Part shown: piece by piece, positions 16,372 to 24,836 of the stretch | Layout: every line of letters begins with the position of its first letter | Numbering within the stretch: position 1 is the first letter of the stretch | DNA from: Rhodanobacter sp. B05 | Lineage (GTDB): Bacteria > Pseudomonadota > Gammaproteobacteria > Xanthomonadales > Rhodanobacteraceae | Reading direction: 5' to 3' | NCBI RefSeq assembly: GCF_002001085.1 | Contig: NZ_MUNU01000007.1 | Span: forward strand, 1-64,000 | Length of the DNA: 64,000 nt | Program-made: the position numbers and the translations under genes | Notes under the pieces: generated by a model | What the model was told of the DNA's origin: nothing | Databases searched by the model: none | Seen by the model: the letters and a program-made list of their open reading frames with translations, nothing else

Positions 16372-17559
16372 TCAGAGTCGGCCGCCCTGATCGGCGGCCA
16401 GTAGCTCGGCCGGCAGCGGCAGGGCATCGAGTCCGCGCGCCAGCAGCATCGCCTGGAAGCGTTCGCCCATCTGGTCGGGCAGCATCAACTTCCTGACCTG
16501 CTGCGACAGCCGATAGCGACCGTGTTCGTCCTGCGGCTGCATCTGCTCGAATACTTCCTGCAGGCCCGCGCCGATCAGGAACTGCGCCTGCGGCAGATAC
16601 GCCACCACGCCGAAGCCGGCGCTGTTGCCGGCCTCGGCCAGCGCAGTGAAATCGACCGAGGCGGTGAGATCGTTCAGGCCGGGAAGATACAGCGGATCGT
16701 TGTGCGCGTGATGGCGGTAATGCGCCATCAAGGTGCCGTCATCGCGCTCGGGCAGGTAGAACTCGCGGCGCACGTAACCGTAGTCGACGAACAGCATCAC
16801 GCCGGCGCTCAGCGAACCGGCCACAGCCTGGATCCAGTATGGCAATTGCGGCAGGACTTCCGAGCGGTAGCCGTCGGCGAATTCGGCGCCCAGATCGCGC
16901 TCGACATGGCGCACGGCACCGGCCACCAGGGCGTCGGCCGGTCGATCGAGGCGGCTCAGTCGACCGGCGCCGTCGAGCGCCACGTATTCCTCGTAGACCT
17001 CGCCCTGGCGCATGGCGAAACGCGTGGCTGGCAACGCGTCGATGACCTCGTTGGCGAACAGCACGCCGCGCCAGTCCTGCTCCGGCGGACGATCCAGCCA
17101 GCGCACGCGCGCGTTGACTTCCGCCGGCAGATTCGCCTGCAGTCGCTCGCGCTGCCGTTCGCGCAGGTCCGCACTGGGTTCCAGGATCAGGTAGTGCCGC
17201 GGCAAGGTGTCGGCGGCGGCCAGTGCATGCAAAGCCGTCTCGGCGAACGCGCCACTGCCGCCACCGAGTTCGAGGAAATCCGCCTGCTCGCCCAGCATCG
17301 CCAGCACCGGCTGCACCGCGTTGACCACGCAGCGCGCAAACAGCTCACCCAGCTCCGGCGCGGTGACGAAGTCGCCGGCCGCGCCGAACTTGGTGCGGCC
17401 GGCGCTGTAATAGCCCAGCCCGGGGGCATACAGGCAGCGCTCCATGTACTGCGCGAACGGCATCGGCCCGTGCGAGACGATCTGCTCGCGCAACAGTTGC
17501 AACAGATGATCGGAGTGGGCGCGCTCGTCGGCGCCCGGTTCGGGTAAGCGGGTTTGCAT
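16372..17559 (-). CDS. SAM-dependent methyltransferase, MidA/NDUFAF7 family
   Basis: This 395-residue protein belongs to the DUF185/MidA family. It has the N-terminal signature GYY..GRTKFGAAGDFVTAPE (about 48-68), SAM motif FLELGGGSGAFAETAL (about 94-109), the ANEVIDALPA motif (about 164-173) and LFVDYGY (near 250). The mitochondrial homologue NDUFAF7 methylates an arginine of a complex I subunit during assembly; the bacterial target is unproven. It is convergent with the sulfatase gene, and the TonB-receptor gene lies upstream on the same strand with a hairpin between. Confidence 0.9.
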   Translation of the reverse strand: MQTRLPEPGADERAHSDHLLQLLREQIVSHGPMPFAQYMERCLYAPGLGYYSAGRTKFGAAGDFVTAPELGELFARCVVNAVQPVLAMLGEQADFLELGGGSGAFAETALHALAAADTLPRHYLILEPSADLRERQRERLQANLPAEVNARVRWLDRPPEQDWRGVLFANEVIDALPATRFAMRQGEVYEEYVALDGAGRLSRLDRPADALVAGAVRHVERDLGAEFADGYRSEVLPQLPYWIQAVAGSLSAGVMLFVDYGYVRREFYLPERDDGTLMAHYRHHAHNDPLYLPGLNDLTASVDFTALAEAGNSAGFGVVAYLPQAQFLIGAGLQEVFEQMQPQDEHGRYRLSQQVRKLMLPDQMGERFQAMLLARGLDALPLPAELLAADQGGRL

Positions 17560-17614
17560 GCATGCGGCCCAGGACTTCAGCGCGGCAAGGATAGCGGATG
17601 GCAGCAGCCGATCC

Positions 17615-17640
17615 GCGTGATGGCCACGAGACCATCACGC
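17615..17640. terminator. Hairpin between TonB-receptor stop and MidA-like start
   Basis: Perfect 9-bp arms GCGTGATGG (17615-17623) and CCATCACGC (17632-17640) flank an 8-nt loop. The hairpin is just downstream of the TonB-receptor stop on the minus strand. It has no T-run, so it is a candidate terminator or transcript-end stabiliser. Confidence 0.45.
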
Positions 17641-17650
17641 GCAACGACAA

Positions 17651-19819
17651 TCAGAAATCCTTCTGCAGACTCAGGTACACACCGCGGCGCGGGCCGAACT
17701 GCGGCGCGCCGACGCCGATGCCGCTGCCGTCGCGCAGTTCGTAGGTACGATCCAGTGCGTTGATCACCGCCAGCTGGGTGTGCAGCTTGCCGAAGCGGTC
17801 GAACGTGAAGTCGCGCGAGACGTTGAGGTTGAGCTGGAAGTACGCCGGCTGCGAGGCACCGTTCGGTACCCCGCCGTCCTTGCGCAGGCCGCTGCCAAAC
17901 AGGTAATCGGCGCCGACGCGGGTATTGTCGTCCAGCGCATAGTTCACGCCGCCGGACGAGGTGAGCTTCTGGTCGTGGTCGAGGAAGATGTAGTGGCCGT
18001 CGATGTAGGCAAGATCCTCCGGCGAGAAGTTGTACTGGCTGGTGATGATGCGCTCGCCGATCGCCTTGCCGAGCGAGGCGTTGAAGTACGCCGACAGCGG
18101 TCCCTGCGCGTAGTTGGCGGTGAACTCCAGTCCCTTCACCCGCCCTTGGGCGTAGTTGAAGGTGGAATAGATCAGGGCCGCACCGAACTGGCCCTCGTCC
18201 TGCAGGCGCCGCACCTTGCGGTAGTAGGCATCCACGCCGATGGTCCAGGCCGAACCCAGGTTCTGCGAGATGCCGGCGTCGAAGTAGTCCGAGCGTTCGG
18301 CCAGCGGCGTATTGTTGCCGTTGTCGGGCACCGCATTGGTGGTCCCGTCGAACTTGGCGATGTTGGCGCTGGCGATCATCTCGGTCGCCGGCGGGGTGAA
18401 GTAGCGCGAGTAGCCGGCGTGCACGGTGGTGCTGCCGGTGGCCTGCCACACCAGGCCGACGCGCGGACTCAGCTGGCTCTCGGTGCGCGCCAGCTGGTAA
18501 CGGTCGCCGCGCAGGCCGTAGTTCAGCGTCCAGTTGTCGGCGATATTCCACTCGTCCTGCACATACGCCGACCAGGTTTTCGCGACGAGGCGGCTGTCGT
18601 CGAGGATGTTGATCGGCGTGCTGCTCAGCTGGTTGCCGTCGGCATCGGCGGGAAACACCCAGGCGTCATTGCCGCTGGCGGAGTGCTCGAAGCTGCCGTA
18701 CATCCCGTAACGCAGGGTGTGGCCATTGCCCAGGCGGGTGGCGAAGTCCGCCTGCAGGGTACTGGCCCGATTGCTGCGGCTGACGGCGGAAGCGACCCCG
18801 TTGAACATGAGTTCGCCGATCCGGTCGGGGGTATAGATCAGGCTGCTGTAACGCTGCCCCACGGACACCTGATAGTCCGTCGAACCCAGCTTGCCCTGCA
18901 GCGCCAGCACGCCGAAGCGGGTGTTCTCGCGCTGGCGTTCGTCGAGATCGGCAGAGTTGAAGTCAACCGTATCCAGATAACCGAACTGTGGCGTCTGGCC
19001 GGGATTGTTCGGAATCTGGAAGCGGTTGTTGGCCACGCCGAACAGGAAACTGAGGCGCGTATCGTTGTCGATCAGGTAGCTGATGTCGCCAAAGCCCTTC
19101 GCCTGGTTGGTGTGGTCGTGGATCGGCTTTTTGCTCGCCGTGGGATTCTCGATACCGGCATCGTCCTTCAGGTAGTTGCCGGTGAGGAACCAGCTCCAGC
19201 GATCGTTGCTGCCCCAGATCGACGCGTTCGGATTCAGCGTGCCGTTGCTGCCGCCGGTGATGCCCACGCTGCCGCCGTTGCCGAGGTCGTGCCCGCTCTT
19301 CGTGGTGATGTCCACCACCGCCGCCGTGCGCAGGCCGTACTGCGCCGGCAAAGCACCATCGAGCAGCTTCACGGTCTGGATCGTGCGTGCATCGAGACTT
19401 TGCCCGAAGCCGCCAATCGATTCGGGGATGATCACGCCGTTGATGCGATATTGCAGGTTCGCGTGATCGCCGCGCACGTGCAGGCCGCCGTACGAATCCT
19501 GCACCACGCCCGGTGCCTGCAGCAGCACCTGGTTCATCGGCGTGGACGCACCCAGCGGCAGCTGCGCGATCGCCTTGTGATCGATGACGTATTGGCTGCT
19601 GCCGGTGTCCGGTGACAGCGCGTTGCGTGCCTGGTCCAGCGCCGCCGACACCGATACCCCGGCCAGGTTCTGCACTCGCGGCAACCCGCCGCCACTGTCG
19701 CCGGCCGGATCGCCCGCGCCCGGAGCGGCAGCGGCCGGCGTCGGGGTCTCGTCGGTGGCGTGGGTGGCGGTCGTCGCCAGCGCGAGGGCCAGAGCCAGGG
19801 CAAGTGGGGCGAATTTCAT
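17651..19819 (-). CDS. TonB-dependent receptor, probably Zur-regulated (zinc uptake candidate)
   Basis: This 722-residue outer-membrane receptor has a signal peptide (about 1-22) and a disordered Thr/Pro/Ala stretch. The plug domain includes IAQLPLG, MNQVLLQAPGVVQDSYGGLHVRG (about 95-117) and ITTKSG near the plug end. A 22-strand barrel follows, ending in Phe (LSLQKDF). The ATG at 19819 has GGAG 8 nt upstream and begins a signal peptide. A near-perfect Zur operator lies 33-47 bp before the start, so zinc (or a zinc chelate) is the likely substrate; this is inference from the operator, since TonB-receptor sequence alone does not give the ligand. No inner-membrane transporter is adjacent. Confidence 0.9.
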   Translation of the reverse strand: MKFAPLALALALALATTATHATDETPTPAAAAPGAGDPAGDSGGGLPRVQNLAGVSVSAALDQARNALSPDTGSSQYVIDHKAIAQLPLGASTPMNQVLLQAPGVVQDSYGGLHVRGDHANLQYRINGVIIPESIGGFGQSLDARTIQTVKLLDGALPAQYGLRTAAVVDITTKSGHDLGNGGSVGITGGSNGTLNPNASIWGSNDRWSWFLTGNYLKDDAGIENPTASKKPIHDHTNQAKGFGDISYLIDNDTRLSFLFGVANNRFQIPNNPGQTPQFGYLDTVDFNSADLDERQRENTRFGVLALQGKLGSTDYQVSVGQRYSSLIYTPDRIGELMFNGVASAVSRSNRASTLQADFATRLGNGHTLRYGMYGSFEHSASGNDAWVFPADADGNQLSSTPINILDDSRLVAKTWSAYVQDEWNIADNWTLNYGLRGDRYQLARTESQLSPRVGLVWQATGSTTVHAGYSRYFTPPATEMIASANIAKFDGTTNAVPDNGNNTPLAERSDYFDAGISQNLGSAWTIGVDAYYRKVRRLQDEGQFGAALIYSTFNYAQGRVKGLEFTANYAQGPLSAYFNASLGKAIGERIITSQYNFSPEDLAYIDGHYIFLDHDQKLTSSGGVNYALDDNTRVGADYLFGSGLRKDGGVPNGASQPAYFQLNLNVSRDFTFDRFGKLHTQLAVINALDRTYELRDGSGIGVGAPQFGPRRGVYLSLQKDF

Positions 19820-19851
19820 CGAGGACTCCGGCAGCAAGGGAATGGATTGGA

Positions 19852-19866
19852 TGTTATGTTATAACA
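19852..19866 (-). promoter_or_regulatory. Candidate Zur operator
   Basis: TGTTATGTTATAACA at 19852-19866 matches the gammaproteobacterial Zur consensus (TGTTATA-N-TATAACA) at all positions but one outside the free centre. It contains the perfect 14-bp palindrome TATGTTATAACATA (19855-19868). It is strikingly AT-rich in a GC-rich region and lies 33-47 bp upstream of the TonB-receptor start, where a repressor would block transcription. Confidence 0.65.
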
Positions 19867-20030
19867 TATCTATGCAAGAAATTGCGACAACTGCCAGAAG
19901 TCATGGACCGCGGAAAATCGAACCGGCGCAGCGGTGACGCCCGACATTCGGCCCGGCGTCACGCAAGGCCACCTAGACTGGCAAGGACACCACGCCGTGT
20001 TCGTCGCCCTGCACGCCTGATGGAGCCCGC

Positions 20031-20687
20031 ATGACCAAGTCCGGCAGCCAGCAACTCCCCGCGGTCATCCCGCCGGTCGACCACGGCCGGATCACCACGG
20101 CGATTCTCGATTTCGTGAGCGAGGTGCCGGGCAGCCGGATCGACAGCTGCGGCGACCCGGCCAGCGAAGCGCGCCGTCTGGCCAACCGTGCCGCGCGCCG
20201 CGCTGCACTCGCCGCCGGTTCACTGGCGCTGCCGCCGGGACCGCTGGGCTGGCTGACCCTGCTGCCGGAGCTGATCGCGATCTGGAAGATCCAGGGCCAG
20301 ATGGTCAGCGACATTGCCGCCGCCTACGGCCGCCACGCCACGCTGGGGCGCGAGCAGATGATGTGGTGCCTGTTCCGGCACACCGCGGCGCAGGCGTTTC
20401 GCGACCTGGTGGTGCGCGTCGGCGATCGACTTGTGTTTCGTCAGATGTCCTGGAACGTGGCCGAGCGCGTGGCGAAGCAGGTCGGCGTCAAGCTGACCCA
20501 GCGCACGCTGGGCAAGGGGATATCACGCTGGCTGCCGGTGATCGGCGCGCTTGGGGTCAGCGCGTACGCGTATTACGACACCGGGCAAGTCGCCAGCACC
20601 GCGATCGAGATGTTCGAAAGCGAGATGACGGTGGAGGAGAGCCCCGAAACCCGTGCCGCGAAAACCGATAAATCGAAACCCGGATGA
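20031..20687 (+). CDS. EcsC-family-like protein
   Basis: This 218-residue protein has a central segment LPPGPLGWLTLLPELIAIWKIQGQMVSDIAAAYG (about 64-98, given here only as a landmark region) that resembles EcsC-family proteins. A second hydrophobic stretch lies near 165-180 (LPVIGALGVSAYAYYDTG). The C-terminus is acidic and Lys-rich. EcsC proteins are membrane-associated and of unclear function in Gram-negative bacteria. The ATG at 20031 has TGGAG 6-7 nt upstream. It is divergent from the TonB receptor across a 211-bp gap that contains the Zur box, so it could also respond to zinc, but the box is placed for the receptor. Confidence 0.6.
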   Translation: MTKSGSQQLPAVIPPVDHGRITTAILDFVSEVPGSRIDSCGDPASEARRLANRAARRAALAAGSLALPPGPLGWLTLLPELIAIWKIQGQMVSDIAAAYGRHATLGREQMMWCLFRHTAAQAFRDLVVRVGDRLVFRQMSWNVAERVAKQVGVKLTQRTLGKGISRWLPVIGALGVSAYAYYDTGQVASTAIEMFESEMTVEESPETRAAKTDKSKPG

Positions 20688-20757
20688 GCCATGCCGCGGA
20701 TGACGCCAGCGCGCCTTTGCTGCAAGCTGCATGCAGCACATCTACCGGAGCCGCAAC

Positions 20758-21504
20758 ATGTCACCACGCCATGATCGACCCGTCGCGCTGATCACCGGCG
20801 CCGGCCGCCGGGTCGGCGCGGTGATCGCGCGCACGCTGCACGCAGCCGGCTACGACCTGGCATTGCACTACCGCCGTTCCGCCGACGACGTCCACGCACT
20901 GGCCGACGAACTGGAACGGCAACGCGGCGACAGCACCTTGCTGCTGCAGGCGGAACTCGCCGAGCTGCCGGCCTTGCCGGCGATGCTCGAACGGCTGCTG
21001 GCGCATTACGGGCGGCTCGACGCGCTGGTCAACAACGCCTCGGCGTTCTTCCCCACGCCGCTAGGCACGGCGACCCCGCAGCAATGGAACGAACTGTTCG
21101 CCTCCAATGCGCAGGCACCGTTCTTCCTCAGCCAGGCGGCGATCCCGGCGCTGCGCGCAGCGCGTGGCGGCATCGTCAACATGATCGACATCTACGCCGA
21201 GCGGCCGCTGGCGAATCACCCGATCTACTGCATGGCCAAGGCCGCACACGCCGCAATGACCCGCTCACTGGCGCTGGAGCTGGGCCCGGAGATACGCGTC
21301 AACGGCGTGGCGCCCGGTGCGGTGATGTGGCCGAGCGACGGCAAACCGTACGACGACCAGCAGGCGATGCTGGCACGCACGCCGCTGCAACGTGCCGGCA
21401 CACCGGAGGACGTGGCCGGTACGGTGCTGTGGCTGTTGCGCGATGCGCCGTTCGTCACCGGGCAGATCATTCGCGTCGATGGCGGGCGCACGCTGTCGGT
21501 ATGA
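20758..21504 (+). CDS. folM: Pteridine reductase (FolM/PTR1-like SDR)
   Basis: This 248-residue short-chain dehydrogenase has the pteridine-reductase version of the cofactor motif, TGAGRRVG (residues 12-19), with the Arg pair that binds NADPH. NNAS follows near residue 87, and the catalytic Tyr-x3-Lys is YCMAK near 155. It probably reduces dihydropteridines or dihydrofolate. The ATG at 20758 has GGAG upstream; the earlier in-frame ATG at 20731 has none. Convergent folK and folB genes lie nearby, consistent with a folate/pterin role. Confidence 0.85.
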   Translation: MSPRHDRPVALITGAGRRVGAVIARTLHAAGYDLALHYRRSADDVHALADELERQRGDSTLLLQAELAELPALPAMLERLLAHYGRLDALVNNASAFFPTPLGTATPQQWNELFASNAQAPFFLSQAAIPALRAARGGIVNMIDIYAERPLANHPIYCMAKAAHAAMTRSLALELGPEIRVNGVAPGAVMWPSDGKPYDDQQAMLARTPLQRAGTPEDVAGTVLWLLRDAPFVTGQIIRVDGGRTLSV

Positions 21505-21518
21505 GGTTCTTGCTCCGG

Positions 21519-22379
21519 CTATTTCTTCTTCGGCGCGAACGCCTGCTGCAGCAACGCCTGGTCGAAGCCGACACTGGCTTCGCCGGCTTCCGCATAGCGA
21601 TATAGCGCGGCCGCGTAGATGCCCTGCAACGACGCCTGGACCAGGCTGAGCAGAACGAAGCCCATCACCACGATCACGCCAGCCACCACGATCGCGACCA
21701 CCGACTGCATCGCCACCGCAGCGCCAATCAGGACGGCGCCGACCAGCACCGCCAGCACCATCAGCACAGCGAACACCACGCCGATGCCGCCGTTGCCGAT
21801 CAGGTTCTCGCCCCAACTGCGCTTGAGCAGTTCCACGCTCTCCTTCACGGCATCGACCGGGCCCACCTCCTTGCTGGCCAGTACCGGCACCACCAGGAAG
21901 GTGGCCACGGTCCAGGCCAGGCCGATGAAGCCGACCACCAGGCGGCCGATCAGGCCGAGGCGTTCCTGGATCATCCGCAGCAGCAGGCCGACGGTGGCGG
22001 CGATCAGCGCGTAGCCGAAGATCTGCGGCAATTTCGCCCGGGCCAGTGCCAGGCCGGCGCCCACGCTGGTCGGCTCGCCGCGCAGATGCATCAGCGCCAC
22101 GCCGGTCAGCGCGGTCTGGAAGAAGATGATCACGAAGTACTGCACCAGGTAGAACGCGAACATCAGCAGGTAGCTGCCGACCGACATGCGCTGGTGGAAA
22201 TCCTCGCCGGCGTGCGCGCCGCCGATCACCAGCATGCCCACCGGGACCAGGAAACTGGCCGCCACCAGCAGCGTGCAGACACTGGACAACAGCGGAAACA
22301 GCAGCAACGACTTGTCCGAGCGCAGCACTGCCGCACTCGCCTTCAGCAACGCCCAACTGCGTGCAAACTTCCCGGCCAT
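21519..22379 (-). CDS. DUF6159-like polytopic membrane protein
   Basis: This 286-residue protein has about six transmembrane segments (roughly 23-45, 65-90, 115-135, 140-160, 200-230 and 232-255). The N-terminus is soluble with ARSWALLKASAAVLRSDKSLLLFPLLS, and the C-terminal tail is charged and ends in PKKK. The first segment is typical of the DUF6159 family, whose function is unknown. The ATG at 22379 follows GGGGAG at good spacing. It is the third gene after folB and folK on the minus strand, 78 bp behind folK, and may be cotranscribed. Confidence 0.7.
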   Translation of the reverse strand: MAGKFARSWALLKASAAVLRSDKSLLLFPLLSSVCTLLVAASFLVPVGMLVIGGAHAGEDFHQRMSVGSYLLMFAFYLVQYFVIIFFQTALTGVALMHLRGEPTSVGAGLALARAKLPQIFGYALIAATVGLLLRMIQERLGLIGRLVVGFIGLAWTVATFLVVPVLASKEVGPVDAVKESVELLKRSWGENLIGNGGIGVVFAVLMVLAVLVGAVLIGAAVAMQSVVAIVVAGVIVVMGFVLLSLVQASLQGIYAAALYRYAEAGEASVGFDQALLQQAFAPKKK

Positions 22380-22457
22380 GCCTGTCTCCCCTTTGAGCGC
22401 GAATCGCGAATGCACCATTTCTAGCATCCGTCGCGAGAGTGCGAAAGTGCGCCCCGC

Positions 22458-22961
22458 TCAGCCCGCCGGGGGCTCGACCTGCAAGGGCTCGACCCGCAAC
22501 GGTTCGCGCTGTGGCGGAAACGCCGCCCACAACTCGGCCATGCTCTGCCCGCTGACCGGATGCCGGAACCCCGGCGCGATATCCGCGATCGGCCGCAACA
22601 CGAAGGCATGCTGCAACTCGTTGCGCGGGATCTGCAGGTGACCCGGACCGTCGAGCACCAGTGCGTCGTAGAACACGATGTCGATGTCCAGCGTGCGGTC
22701 CGCATAGCGCGGCACGTCGCGGCGGCGACCATGGCGATCTTCCAACGCGTGCAGCCACTCGTTCAACGCCTCGGGCGACAGGTCGGTATTTAGCCCCACC
22801 GCCAGGTTGACGAACTCCCCGCCATCAAACCCGACCGACGCACTGCGATACGCCGGCGACACGGCCAGCTCGCCGAAATGCGCACGCAACTCCGCGATCG
22901 CCGCTGGCAGATGGCGATGCGGTTCGAGATTGGAGCCCAGGCTCAGGTAGACCCGTACCAT
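22458..22961 (-). CDS. folK: 2-amino-4-hydroxy-6-hydroxymethyldihydropteridine pyrophosphokinase
   Basis: This 167-residue protein catalyses pyrophosphate transfer from ATP to 6-hydroxymethyl-dihydropterin in folate synthesis. Signatures are YLSLGSNL (5-12), the NLAV segment (about 50-53), the family motif DRTLDIDIVFYD (about 88-99) with metal-binding Asp residues, and IPRNELQHAFVLRP. Its ATG at 22961 overlaps the folB stop by one base (TGATG), which indicates translational coupling with folB. In this group, folK follows folB directly. Confidence 0.95.
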   Translation of the reverse strand: MVRVYLSLGSNLEPHRHLPAAIAELRAHFGELAVSPAYRSASVGFDGGEFVNLAVGLNTDLSPEALNEWLHALEDRHGRRRDVPRYADRTLDIDIVFYDALVLDGPGHLQIPRNELQHAFVLRPIADIAPGFRHPVSGQSMAELWAAFPPQREPLRVEPLQVEPPAG

Positions 22962-23320
22962 CAGCCCGGTCTCACGCCGCGTTCGATGCACACGCCGACC
23001 GACTTCGCGCCGCGCACCGCGCCGGGCTTGGACAGCTTCAGCCGCACCCAGCCCACGCCGAACTCCTCGCGGATGATCGCGGCGCAGCGCTCGGCCAGCG
23101 TCTCGACCAGACCGAAGCTCGACGCACCGACGTAGTCGATCAGGCGCTTGGAGACATCCTTGTAGTTCAGCGTCAGCGCGATGTCGTCGCTGGCCGCCGG
23201 TACGGTGTTGTCGAACGCCATCTCGATGTCGAACGCCAGCGTCTGCCGCACACGGCGCTCCCAGTCGTAGATGCCGATGACGGCGTCGATGCGCAGGTCT
23301 TCGATGAAAACGGTGTCCAT
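22961..23320 (-). CDS. folB: Dihydroneopterin aldolase
   Basis: This 119-residue enzyme of folate synthesis converts dihydroneopterin to 6-hydroxymethyl-dihydropterin. It has the family start MD.VFIEDLRIDAVIGIYDWER (landmark residues 1-22), the NYKDVSKRL segment and the catalytic Lys in LKLSKPGAVRG (about 93-103). Length is typical. It is the first gene of a leftward folB-folK unit and divergent from dbpA. Confidence 0.95.
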   Translation of the reverse strand: MDTVFIEDLRIDAVIGIYDWERRVRQTLAFDIEMAFDNTVPAASDDIALTLNYKDVSKRLIDYVGASSFGLVETLAERCAAIIREEFGVGWVRLKLSKPGAVRGAKSVGVCIERGVRPG

Positions 23321-23412
23321 GGCGGTAGTCGGCAGGAGGCAGAGCTGTACAGGGTCGGCGAGGCGGCGCGCGGATGCAAGTCGCGCCGGAGCGCCCGTGC
23401 GATCATAGAGGC

Positions 23413-24807
23413 ATGACCGCCTTCACCACGCTCCCGCTCAAACCCGCCCTGCTCACCAGCATCGAAACACTCGGCTACACCGACATGACCCCGGTGCAGG
23501 CGCAAAGCCTGCCGCCGATGCTGGACGGTCGCGACGTGATCGCGCAGGCGCAGACCGGCAGCGGCAAGACCGCGGCGTTCGGGTTGAGCCTGCTGCAATC
23601 ACTGGATGTCGACACAATCCGGCTGCAGGCGCTGGTGCTGTGCCCGACCCGCGAGCTGGCCGACCAGGTCAGCAAGGCGATCCGCAAGCTGGCGGCGAAC
23701 ATCCCGAACGTGAAGCTGCTGACGCTGTGTGGCGGCATGCCGCTGGGACCGCAACTGGCATCCCTGACGCACGACCCGCACATCGTGGTCGGCACGCCGG
23801 GTCGCGTGCAGGAGCATCTGAAGCGGGAAAGCCTGCACGGCGGCGGCATCAAGGTGCTGGTGCTGGACGAGGCCGATCGCATGCTCGACATGGGTTTCAC
23901 CGAGGCGATCGACGACATCATCGGGCGCATCGCCAAACACCATCAGACCCTGCTGTTCTCGGCGACGTACCCGGACGAGATCCGTGCGGTGAGCAAGCGC
24001 GTGCAGAAGCATCCCGTCGAGGTGACGGTGGATGCGCCGGCCGATGAAAAGCCCGCGATCGAGCAGCGCTTCCACGAAGTGGAGCCGGCGCAGAAGCTCG
24101 ACGCACTGGCGCAATTGCTGGGCGGCGCGCACGCCGCGGACGCTAAACGGAATCAGGCGCTGGTGTTCTGCAATATGCGCCGCGAAGTGGACGCGGTGGC
24201 GCAGGAGCTGGACCGCCGCGGGTTCTCCGCACTGGCCCTGCACGGCGACATGGAACAGCGCGACCGCGACGAAGTACTGGTGCGTTTCGCCAACCGCAGT
24301 TGCGCCGTGCTGGTGGCCACCGACGTGGCCGCGCGCGGGCTGGACATCGTGGCGCTACCGCTGGTGGTGAGCTATGACATTGCGCACGACCCGGAAACGC
24401 ACACCCACCGCATCGGCCGCACCGGCCGCGCCGGCCAGACCGGCCTGGCGATCACGCTGTGCACGCCGCGCGAGCGGCCGAAGGCAGCGAACATCGAAGA
24501 ACTCAACGGCACGCCGCTGCCGTGGCGTCCGCTGAAAGTGGCACCGTCGCGCGGCAAGACGCTGCATCTGGCGCCGATGAAGACCCTGGTGATCGACGCC
24601 GGCCGGCAGGACAAGCTGCGTCCCGGCGACATCCTCGGTGCACTCACCGGCGACGCCGGACTCGACGCGAAAGACATCGGCAAGATCGACGTGTTCGCCA
24701 CCCGCGCCTACGTGGCGATCAGCCGTGCGCTGGCGAACAAGGCGCTGGAACGATTGCGCGCCGGCAAGATCAAGGGCCGGAATTTCCGCGTGCGCGCACT
24801 GTCCTGA
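23413..24807 (+). CDS. dbpA: DEAD-box ATP-dependent RNA helicase DbpA
   Basis: This 464-residue helicase acts on 23S rRNA in large-subunit assembly. Motifs in order are Q-motif (MTPVQAQSLP), Walker A AQTGSGKT (46-53), PTRELADQV, GTPGR, DEAD (152-155), SAT, the VATDVAARGLD block and HRIGRTGRAGQTG. The C-terminal domain contains the DbpA-type RNA-binding fold with KLRPGDILGALTGD and IGKIDVF..RAYVAI, which binds hairpin 92 of 23S rRNA. The ATG at 23413 follows AGAGG; the upstream in-frame ATG at 23374 adds unrelated residues. Confidence 0.93.
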   Translation: MTAFTTLPLKPALLTSIETLGYTDMTPVQAQSLPPMLDGRDVIAQAQTGSGKTAAFGLSLLQSLDVDTIRLQALVLCPTRELADQVSKAIRKLAANIPNVKLLTLCGGMPLGPQLASLTHDPHIVVGTPGRVQEHLKRESLHGGGIKVLVLDEADRMLDMGFTEAIDDIIGRIAKHHQTLLFSATYPDEIRAVSKRVQKHPVEVTVDAPADEKPAIEQRFHEVEPAQKLDALAQLLGGAHAADAKRNQALVFCNMRREVDAVAQELDRRGFSALALHGDMEQRDRDEVLVRFANRSCAVLVATDVAARGLDIVALPLVVSYDIAHDPETHTHRIGRTGRAGQTGLAITLCTPRERPKAANIEELNGTPLPWRPLKVAPSRGKTLHLAPMKTLVIDAGRQDKLRPGDILGALTGDAGLDAKDIGKIDVFATRAYVAISRALANKALERLRAGKIKGRNFRVRALS

Positions 24808-24836
24808 CCTCATCCACCTGACCTTCGGGCAACCCC

